From the NCBI GenBank assembly GCA_964588995.1, contig CAZPQM010000003.1, positions 124,001 to 188,000 of the forward strand: a DNA stretch of 64,000 nt. Reading direction: 5' to 3'. The notes under the pieces were generated by a model, which was given only the letters and a program-made list of their open reading frames with translations, had not been told where the DNA came from and did not search any database. Below, piece after piece: positions 57,983 to 64,000 of the stretch (position 1 is its first letter; the number at the start of each line of letters is the position of its first letter). Origin of the DNA: CAZPQM01 sp964588995 (GTDB lineage: Bacteria > Pseudomonadota > Alphaproteobacteria > Rickettsiales > UBA8987). A program made the translations under genes and the position numbers.

Positions 57983-58900
57983 GTGAGCATGAAGATGCAG
58001 CAAGAGGATAAGATACTCAAGACAAGGGCGGCTTCCGAACGCCGGTGGCTGCGTGTGCTGTTGCAGGCGGGTGTCTCCGTTATCGTGCTGGCTGCGATCT
58101 ACTCGACCCTGGATCAGGAGCGTTTTTTCAGCTTATTCAAGGGGCTCGACGGGAAATATCTGTTGTTTGCGTTCAGTGCTCTGATGATCAATAACATCAT
58201 TACCTCGCTGCGCATGCGCTATTACCTTTCAACGATTAGGGTGCATTTAGCGGCATGGTTTGCTATCAAGCTGGGTTGGTTTGTGAGTATGCTGAATCAC
58301 GTATTGCCCGGAGGTATCAGCGGTGAAGGCTATACGATCTGGTATGGTAAACGCCATCATGGAGCGGCCATTCCTGATATGTTGCGCCGGTTACTTTCTT
58401 CCCGGGCAAACGGCTTGTTATGGATGTTGCTTTTTGCCCTCATGCTATTACCGTTCGGTTCGGCCCTCGCGGATGTCCAGCTGGTCGTGCCGCTGGTCGT
58501 TATGGCTGCAATACTGGTCAGCCTGTCCTATTCCGTAACGGCCAAATGGCTGCTTAAGGAGCCGCTTGCCCAGCAATGGCACGCATGCTTCTATTCCTGC
58601 CTTTCGCAACTTTGCACTTTTGCCATGACCTGGTGGCTGGTCATGGCGTTTGGTGTTCTTGAGGCCGCGTTTATCATCGATTATATCATCGTGTTTATTA
58701 TTGCCTGCATTGTAGCGCTATTGCCGATCAGTTTCGGTGGAGCCGGGGTACGGGAAATGACTTTTGTCCTGCTGGCGCCGTTTTTTGCTATAGATGTCGA
58801 GATAGGTGTCGCGCTGAGTCTAACCTTCTTTTTTCTGAATTTTTTTGCATCGCTGCTAGGTATCATCTTTCTCTTTACGGAAAAAAAGCCTACAATGTAG
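57983..58900 (+). CDS. Lysylphosphatidylglycerol synthase/flippase-like membrane protein (UPF0104)
   Basis: The 305-residue protein starts at GTG 57983 (or ATG 57989) and has about eight membrane segments. Family motifs are LLFAFSALMINNIITSLRMR, VSMLNHVLPGGISGEGYTIW (the Gly-rich conserved block) and LLPISFGGAGVREMTFVLLA (the second conserved block near residue 255). Proteins of this group include YbhN, AglD-like and the integral domain of MprF, and are thought to move or flip lipid-linked substrates. The substrate here is unknown. It ends two bases before the next ATG. Confidence 0.87.
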   Translation: MSMKMQQEDKILKTRAASERRWLRVLLQAGVSVIVLAAIYSTLDQERFFSLFKGLDGKYLLFAFSALMINNIITSLRMRYYLSTIRVHLAAWFAIKLGWFVSMLNHVLPGGISGEGYTIWYGKRHHGAAIPDMLRRLLSSRANGLLWMLLFALMLLPFGSALADVQLVVPLVVMAAILVSLSYSVTAKWLLKEPLAQQWHACFYSCLSQLCTFAMTWWLVMAFGVLEAAFIIDYIIVFIIACIVALLPISFGGAGVREMTFVLLAPFFAIDVEIGVALSLTFFFLNFFASLLGIIFLFTEKKPTM

Positions 58901-58902
58901 CT

Positions 58903-59517
58903 ATGAAGAAATTTGATATAGAGCCGGTAACACGCGGTTGGAAAGCCATTGATTTTTATCTCCCTGCTACAGATGGTAATACTTATCATTTGAGCGAATA
59001 TGCCGGGGAAAATGGCATTCTAGTGGCCTTTATCTGCAATCAATGTCTATGGGTGGAAAACCTTATGAAGCGGTTCGTGCGTGACGCGGAAGAGCTTGAA
59101 GCGTTCGGTATTACTACGCTTGCGATCAATTCCAATGACATGGGTCAAATCCCGGATGATTCTTACGCGCATATGGTGCAGTTCTCGCGGGATCATAACA
59201 TGCCTTTCCCCTATTTACAGGATAAAACGCAGGAGGTGGCATTGAGCTGGCGCGCAGTCTGCACCCCGGATTTTTACGGCTTTAATGATGAGCTCGAGCT
59301 GCAATATCGCGGCCGGTTGGATAATCATGCCGTCATGCTTGAAAAAAGCCATGAAGAGCCATTGCAGCGAGAATTGTTTGATGCGATGAAGCATGTGGCG
59401 AAATACGGTTGCGGCCCGGAAATGCAGCATCCTTCACTGGGCAGTTCAATTAAATGGCTGGCGATGCACCACGATACCGTGCGGCATTTACATGGACAAG
59501 ATAACCGAAACGCATAG
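58903..59517 (+). CDS. Thioredoxin/AhpC-TSA-like peroxiredoxin family protein
   Basis: The 204-residue protein has the alkyl hydroperoxide reductase-like fold of the PRX_like1 group: GWKAIDFYLPATDGNTYHLS, GILVAFICNQCLWVENLMKR (Cys-Asn-Gln-Cys, where most members have CNHCPYV) and LAINSNDMGQIPDDSYAHMV, then SWRAVCTPDFYGFNDELELQ with the conserved Cys-Thr-Pro-Asp. It is probably cytosolic. The reductant and substrate are unknown. It is two bases after the flippase-like gene. Confidence 0.85.
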   Translation: MKKFDIEPVTRGWKAIDFYLPATDGNTYHLSEYAGENGILVAFICNQCLWVENLMKRFVRDAEELEAFGITTLAINSNDMGQIPDDSYAHMVQFSRDHNMPFPYLQDKTQEVALSWRAVCTPDFYGFNDELELQYRGRLDNHAVMLEKSHEEPLQRELFDAMKHVAKYGCGPEMQHPSLGSSIKWLAMHHDTVRHLHGQDNRNA

Positions 59518-59605
59518 AGGATCAAAGAACTTACCCTTGCATCTGCCGATGGTAGTGCGTAGAATTGTGTAATTCGTTCATTCTAAATGGAAATGCTTTG
59601 CGCTT

Positions 59606-59881
59606 ATGGACCAGATAAAAGATATTCTTGATAATATACCGGAAAAGGATGACGACGCTTCCACGGAAGATGTGATGTCCGATCCGGAATATTTGCGCCA
59701 TTCATCTAACATCATCTCTGAAGCACTGCAAAAGGGGTTTGATGTGCTGCAGCTGGAAAATGGTGACATTGTGACGACGGGCACTAAAGTGGTCGTTACG
59801 CAATATCGTTGGGACGCAGAGCAGCAGAAAATGCGCAAACTCACTGCGAAGGAGCGCAAAGCGGCTGAGAAGAAAAAGTAA
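59606..59881 (+). CDS. Hypothetical small protein
   Basis: The 91-residue protein is not recognised. It begins MDQIKDILDNIPEKDDDAST, has an acidic N-terminal half, a central hydrophobic strand region (FDVLQLENGDIVTTGTKVVV) and a basic C-terminus (RKLTAKERKAAEKKK). No cysteine, signal or membrane segment. It is bracketed by genes on the same strand. The 88 bases upstream lack a strong ribosome site. Confidence 0.6.
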   Translation: MDQIKDILDNIPEKDDDASTEDVMSDPEYLRHSSNIISEALQKGFDVLQLENGDIVTTGTKVVVTQYRWDAEQQKMRKLTAKERKAAEKKK

Positions 59882-59889
59882 TAGACTAC

Positions 59890-59930
59890 TTCTGTGATCC
59901 TGAGTAAGCACGAGCTGCGCACCGAAGGAT
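59890..59930. repeat. Degenerate dispersed repeat (ATCCTGAG...GAAGGATCT family)
   Basis: TGATCCTGAGTAAGCACGAG...CGAAGGATCTCAT is a decayed copy of the CTGAGCGAAAGCGAAGGATC unit seen (in opposite orientation) at 25109 and 30588. It lies between the hypothetical gene and argG. Confidence 0.6.
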
Positions 59931-60008
59931 CTCATATTGACAGATAAAGATTCTTCCGTCATGTCACCCTTCAAATTGGCAATCAATATAAATATACAAG
60001 GTTCTTAG

Positions 60009-61211
60009 ATGAGTAAATCCACTATCAACAAAGTCGTACTCGCCTATTCAGGCGGGTTGGATACCTCCGTGATTCTCCATTGGCTGCGGGAGGAGTATGA
60101 ATGCGAGGTCGTTACCTTCACGGCAGATTTAGGGCAGGGGGAAGAGCTGGAGCCTGTGCGCCGCAAAGCGGAATCCCTTGGCGTCAAAGAAATTTATATT
60201 GACGATTTGCGCGAGGAATTCGTGCGCGATTATGTCTTCCCCATGTTCCGTGCGAACGCGGTTTATGAAGGCAAGTACCTGCTGGGTACTTCTATAGCGC
60301 GTCCGCTGATTGCGAAGCGGCAGATGGAAATCGCAAAGGAAACTGGCGCGGAAGCGGTGAGTCATGGCGCAACGGGTAAAGGCAATGACCAGATTCGCTT
60401 CGAGCTCGGCTATTATTACCATGATCCGGCGATTAAAATTATTGCTCCCTGGCGCGAGTGGGATCTCAATTCGCGCACCAGGTTGATCAATTACGCACGC
60501 GATCGGCAGATTGAAATCCCGATGGGTAAAGAGGATACCCCGCCATATTCGATGGATGCCAACATGCTGCATATTTCCTACGAAGGTGAGGTGCTGGAAG
60601 ACCCCTGGCAGCGCTACGACCCGGCCATGCTCCGCATGTGTGTGCCGGCAGAAGAGGCGCCCGATAAACCCGAAGAAGTAGAAATTGAGTTTGAACAGGG
60701 TGACCCGGTGGCGGTCAATGGCGAACGGTTATCGCCCGCTCATCTACTGACGAAGCTGAGTCAGCTCGGCGGAAAGCACGGCGTCGGTGTGATTGATATT
60801 GTCGAGTCACGTTACGCCGGCATGAAATCACGCGGTGTGTACGAAACCCCGGGTGGTACGATTCTGCTCGAAGCGCACCGCGCGATGGAATCAATCACGC
60901 TCGACCGGGAGGCGATACAACAAAAAGATGAGCTGATGCCGAAATATGCGGAGCTGATTTACCGTGGCTACTGGTGGAGCCCTGAGCGCGAAATGCTACA
61001 GGCGGCGATCGATCAGAGTCAGCGTTTTGTCTCGGGCACAGTGGCGCTGAAGCTTTATAAAGGGTCTGTTAATGTCGTGGGCCGCAAGTCCGATCACTCA
61101 CTTTATTCTGAGGCGCATGTGACGTTTGAGGAAGATGAAGTTTATGATCAGCGCGATGCAGAAGGGTTTATCAAGCTGAATGCGTTGCGGTTGAGGCTGG
61201 GGAAGCGTTAG
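60009..61211 (+). CDS. argG: Argininosuccinate synthase
   Basis: ArgG joins citrulline and aspartate with ATP, the step before ArgH. The 400-residue protein has the ATP-pyrophosphatase P-loop AYSGGLDTSVILHWL (residues 12-26), EYECEVVTFTADLGQGEELE, SHGATGKGNDQIRFELGYY and DANMLHISYEGEVLEDPWQR. This is the standard type 1 enzyme. Its length is normal. argH is more than 23 kb away on the opposite strand. Confidence 0.98.
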   Translation: MSKSTINKVVLAYSGGLDTSVILHWLREEYECEVVTFTADLGQGEELEPVRRKAESLGVKEIYIDDLREEFVRDYVFPMFRANAVYEGKYLLGTSIARPLIAKRQMEIAKETGAEAVSHGATGKGNDQIRFELGYYYHDPAIKIIAPWREWDLNSRTRLINYARDRQIEIPMGKEDTPPYSMDANMLHISYEGEVLEDPWQRYDPAMLRMCVPAEEAPDKPEEVEIEFEQGDPVAVNGERLSPAHLLTKLSQLGGKHGVGVIDIVESRYAGMKSRGVYETPGGTILLEAHRAMESITLDREAIQQKDELMPKYAELIYRGYWWSPEREMLQAAIDQSQRFVSGTVALKLYKGSVNVVGRKSDHSLYSEAHVTFEEDEVYDQRDAEGFIKLNALRLRLGKR

Positions 61212-61351
61212 AAATCTATCCAAAATGCGCATCATTAGTGAAAAACTGACTCTTGGCTCTGGCCGGTTGAGATCCTGAATGACGCAATAGCGATAAAACG
61301 CGTGGTAATTCGTTTCTTGGAAATAGCTTAGCGTTCCTTTATACCTACTTT

Positions 61352-64000
61352 ATGCAGCCTTCTTTCATCCATCTCCGCAATCATTCGGCCTATTCCTTAT
61401 CCGAAGGCGCGATTCGTGTCGGCGAGTTAGCGCTGCTCGCGCGGCAAAACCACATGCCGGCGGTGGCAATAACCGATACGAACAATATGTTCGGCGCGCT
61501 CGAATTTTCGCTTGCCGCCAAAGAAGAAGGCGTGCAGCCGATACTCGGGATTGAGCTCTTAACCGCGCCGGACGAAGCGCATCTGGATCAGGCGGCGAAG
61601 CTTGTGCTTCTCGCCAAGGATGAGACGGGCCATGCCCATCTGCTTAAACTGGCTAGCCGCGCGTGGCTGCATCCTTATGAGCATAGCGGGGCGATCGTCA
61701 CGCTGGATGATATCGCTGTCCATTCGGCTGGGCTCATCTGCCTGACAGGTGGAACGTACGGGCCCATTGGCATCGCGGCGCGGCATGGCAATAAAGTGCA
61801 GGCGGAGTCAATTACCCTGCGCCTGAAGGATATATTCGAGGATCGGCTCTACATGGAGCTGAATCGCCACGGGCGTGAGGAAGATAAACGCGCCGAGCCG
61901 GTGATGCTCGAGCTTACTTACTCGCACGACATCCCTTTGGTTGCGACCAATAATTGCCTGTTTACCAAACGCGATATGTTTACCGCCCAGGATTGCCTGA
62001 TGTGTATTGCGCACGGGCGTTACTTGCAGGAGGTGGAACGCCCGAAATACACACCGGAGCATTATTTCAAAACGCCATCGGAAATGGAGTTGCTGTTCAA
62101 AGACCTGCCCGAGGCGATCGAAAATACGGTCGTAATAGCCCAGCGATGCGCGGTGATGAGCCATCCGCATGCGCCGATGCTGCCGGACTTCCCAACGCAA
62201 GAGGGGCGTACGCAGGAAGAGGAGTTTGAGCATGTCTCGCGAGAGGGCTTGAAAGAGCGGTTGGAGCAGGTCCGTATCGTGAAGCAAAAAGAGCGAGAAC
62301 AGGACAATGATGCCCCGGCCGCGGTGCAGTTAGCGGAAGCTGACTGGCAACAACCCTACTGGGAGCGCCTGGAATATGAGATGGGGATCATTAAGAACAT
62401 GCAATTTCCCGGCTACTTTCTGATCGTATCGGACTTTATCCGCTGGGCGAAAGAGCAAGATATTCCCGTCGGACCCGGGCGAGGTTCCGGCGCGGGTTCG
62501 GTCGTTGCCTGGGCGATGAAAATTACCGATCTCGACCCGTTGAAATATGGCTTGCTGTTTGAACGGTTTTTGAACCCCGAACGGGTTTCCATGCCCGACT
62601 TTGACGTGGACTTTTGCCAGTGGCGACGCGATGAGGTGATTAACTACGTGCAGCAGAAATACGGCGCGGATCAGGTCGCGCAGATCATTACCTTTGGTAA
62701 GCTTCAGGCGCGCGCCGTGGTGCGCGATGTCGGCCGGGTGCTGCAAATGCCGTATGGACAGGTGGATCGCATTTGCAAGATGATTCCGAATAACCCAGCG
62801 AAGCCGGTTACGCTCTCTGAGGCGATCAAGCTGGATCCTGAACTTTCCAAGGCGAAACGGGACGATCAGGAGGTCGGGCAATTGCTTGATTTAGGTCTGA
62901 AGCTGGAGGGCATGTTCCGTCATGCCGGAACGCATGCTGCGGGGGTGGTCATTGGCTCGAAACCGCTGGATGAGTTGATTCCGCTCTATAAGGATCCGAG
63001 ATCAAGCATTCCGGCGACACAGTTTTCGATGAAATATGCCGAGATGGCCGGACTGGTCAAATTTGACTTTCTGGGGCTGAAAACACTGACGCTGATTCAG
63101 CAAGCGGTTGAGCTGGTGAATCATAATAACTCCCCCCTTGCGGGGGAGTCTGAATCTATTGATTCAGGTGGGGGGGTAAAAGGCTTGGAGACTGTCCCCC
63201 CACCGAATCGCGCTGAGTTGCGCTCTTCGACTCCCCCGCAAGGGGGGAGTTATCTAAACATCAACCTCATCCCCATTAACGACAAAAAAACCTTTGAGAT
63301 GCTAAGCAGAGGGGATTCCACCGGCGTGTTTCAGATGGAATCGGCGGGGATGCGCGATGCGCTGCGTAAGATGAAGCCGGACTCGATTGAGGATATTATC
63401 GCGCTGATTTCGCTCTACCGGCCCGGGCCGATGGAGAATATCCCGACCTATATTGCGCGGAAACATGGCCGCGAAAAGCCGGACTATCTGCATCCGAAAC
63501 TCCAGCCATGTTTGGAGGAAACTTACGGCGTGATTATCTATCAGGAGCAGGTGATGGAAATCGCGAAAGTGCTCGCGGGGTATAGCCTCGGCGATGCAGA
63601 TTTGCTCCGCCGCGCGATGGGTAAAAAAATTGCCAGCGAGATGGATAAGCAGCGCGAACGCTTTATGCAAGGGGCTGAGGCGAACAAAGTAGACCCGAAA
63701 AAGGCGGGTGAGATTTTTGATCTGGTCGCAAAGTTCGCGGGTTATGGCTTTAACAAATCGCACGCGGCGGCCTATGCCCTGATTGGCTACCAAACCGCGT
63801 ACCTCAAAGCGAATTATCCGGTGGAATTCCTCACTGCGTGCATGAATATTGATATGGGTGATACGGACAAGCTGGCATTATTTGTCGCCGAAGCCAGACG
63901 CACCGGAATCGAAGTGCTGCCGCCGGATGTGAATAAGAGTGATGAACGGTTTACCGTGGAAGAATCCGCGAATATGCGAATACGCGAAAATGAGAATAGT
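61352..64000 (+). CDS. dnaE: DNA polymerase III alpha subunit (partial, C-terminus beyond window)
   Basis: DnaE is the replicative polymerase. The frame opens at ATG 61352 (MQPSFIHLRNHSAYSLSEGA) and stays open for 883 codons to the window edge. An N-terminal PHP domain (about residues 6-280) is followed by the C-family polymerase: FPGYFLIVSDFIRWAKEQDI, PVGPGRGSGAGSVVAWAMKI, the catalytic PDFDVDF near residue 415 and ITFGKLQARAVVRDVGRVLQ. GTHAAGVVIGSKP and DFLGLKTLTLIQQAVELVNH follow. At residues about 593-633 a palindromic element encodes 41 extra residues in frame. FQMESAGMRDALRKMKPDSI and SLYRPGPMENIPTYIARKHG continue the normal protein. Confidence 0.97.
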   Translation, partial: MQPSFIHLRNHSAYSLSEGAIRVGELALLARQNHMPAVAITDTNNMFGALEFSLAAKEEGVQPILGIELLTAPDEAHLDQAAKLVLLAKDETGHAHLLKLASRAWLHPYEHSGAIVTLDDIAVHSAGLICLTGGTYGPIGIAARHGNKVQAESITLRLKDIFEDRLYMELNRHGREEDKRAEPVMLELTYSHDIPLVATNNCLFTKRDMFTAQDCLMCIAHGRYLQEVERPKYTPEHYFKTPSEMELLFKDLPEAIENTVVIAQRCAVMSHPHAPMLPDFPTQEGRTQEEEFEHVSREGLKERLEQVRIVKQKEREQDNDAPAAVQLAEADWQQPYWERLEYEMGIIKNMQFPGYFLIVSDFIRWAKEQDIPVGPGRGSGAGSVVAWAMKITDLDPLKYGLLFERFLNPERVSMPDFDVDFCQWRRDEVINYVQQKYGADQVAQIITFGKLQARAVVRDVGRVLQMPYGQVDRICKMIPNNPAKPVTLSEAIKLDPELSKAKRDDQEVGQLLDLGLKLEGMFRHAGTHAAGVVIGSKPLDELIPLYKDPRSSIPATQFSMKYAEMAGLVKFDFLGLKTLTLIQQAVELVNHNNSPLAGESESIDSGGGVKGLETVPPPNRAELRSSTPPQGGSYLNINLIPINDKKTFEMLSRGDSTGVFQMESAGMRDALRKMKPDSIEDIIALISLYRPGPMENIPTYIARKHGREKPDYLHPKLQPCLEETYGVIIYQEQVMEIAKVLAGYSLGDADLLRRAMGKKIASEMDKQRERFMQGAEANKVDPKKAGEIFDLVAKFAGYGFNKSHAAAYALIGYQTAYLKANYPVEFLTACMNIDMGDTDKLALFVAEARRTGIEVLPPDVNKSDERFTVEESANMRIRENENS
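63128..63251. mobile_element. 124-bp palindromic element inserted in frame in dnaE
   Basis: AACTCCCCCCTTGCGGGGGA (start 63128) with GT forms a 22-base left end, and ACTCCCCCGCAAGGGGGGAG (start 63230) with TT is its exact reverse complement. Inner arms GATTCAGGTGGGGGG (63161-63175) and CCCCCCACCGAATC (63196-63209) also pair. The element starts on a codon boundary and reads through as NSPLAGESESIDSGGGVKGL and ETVPPPNRAELRSSTPPQGG, then S. The place corresponds to a variable linker after the DFLGLxTLT block of DnaE. It encodes no transposase, so it is a miniature or palindromic element. Confidence 0.85.

Noticed and set aside
62330..62881. 183-codon minus-strand frame inside dnaE
   Set aside because: It is antisense to conserved polymerase motifs, including the catalytic Asp region, and has no independent support.
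1..64000. tRNA, rRNA, CRISPR arrays and prophage or transposase genes
   Set aside because: None seen on reading both strands. Short structured RNAs without strong sequence motifs could still be missed by eye.

Overview
The window is chromosomal DNA from an alphaproteobacterium. Indicators are FliX and CheL/FlgJ beside FlgI, the alphaproteobacterial form of DksA with one remaining zinc-finger cysteine, argH and a tlpA-like gene in divergent orientation with lysA downstream of argH, the BolA-CGFS glutaredoxin pair, and a perfect sigma-54 promoter ahead of flagellar genes. The cell appears flagellated and biosynthetically capable (Arg, Lys, aromatic, purine, thiamine, NAD and ubiquinone genes). 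I cannot place it below class level. No rRNA, tRNA, CRISPR array, transposase or phage gene was seen.

Layout. 1-9 kb: 3' part of xseA (cut by the window edge), purD, a SCO1/SenC protein, aat between two copies of a repeat block, a glycerophosphodiesterase, aroQ, thiS-thiG, a GT39-type glycosyltransferase and an XRE regulator. 9-16 kb: ubiD, an intact ParDE-type module fused by overlaps to panE, bolA-grxD-DUF4174-nadD, a second ParDE-type module whose toxin carries a nonsense codon, elbB and dksA. 16-24 kb: flagellar cluster fliX / flgI-cheL-flgN-like-flgK-flgL-fliW-fliB. 24-30 kb: rmlB-lipoprotein-rmlA and exbB-exbD-exbD-tonB. 30-37 kb: argH-lipoprotein-lptM-like-arylsulfotransferase-membrane peptide-sulfotransferase-lysA on the minus strand. 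37-43 kb: tlpA, a coupled response regulator / Hpt-like / NAD kinase operon, a 46-residue ORF with a structured 3' end, a RimB-RimK fusion, and a phytase-esterase-like gene with two paralogous lipoproteins. 43-54 kb: a flagellar rod-like protein, gatC-gatA-(four-helix bundle)-gatB, two small membrane proteins, a HAD hydrolase, a Sua5/YrdC protein, an unrecognised 1155-residue protein, and flhB. 54-64 kb: a sensor histidine kinase, a QueD-like protein with altered metal ligands, Sel1 and J-domain proteins, a flippase-like protein, a peroxiredoxin-like protein, argG and the 5' part of dnaE.

The genome carries several families of short dispersed palindromic repeats. Most lie in intergenic blocks (near 1.0, 3.1-3.4, 4.1-4.2, 24.9-25.1, 30.5 and 59.9 kb), but two cases enter genes: a 124-bp element with perfect 22-bp inverted ends sits in frame inside dnaE, and two repeat units encode most of the signal peptide of a lipoprotein after argH. 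These, the 1155-residue protein and the sulfotransferase cassette are the most unusual parts of the window.
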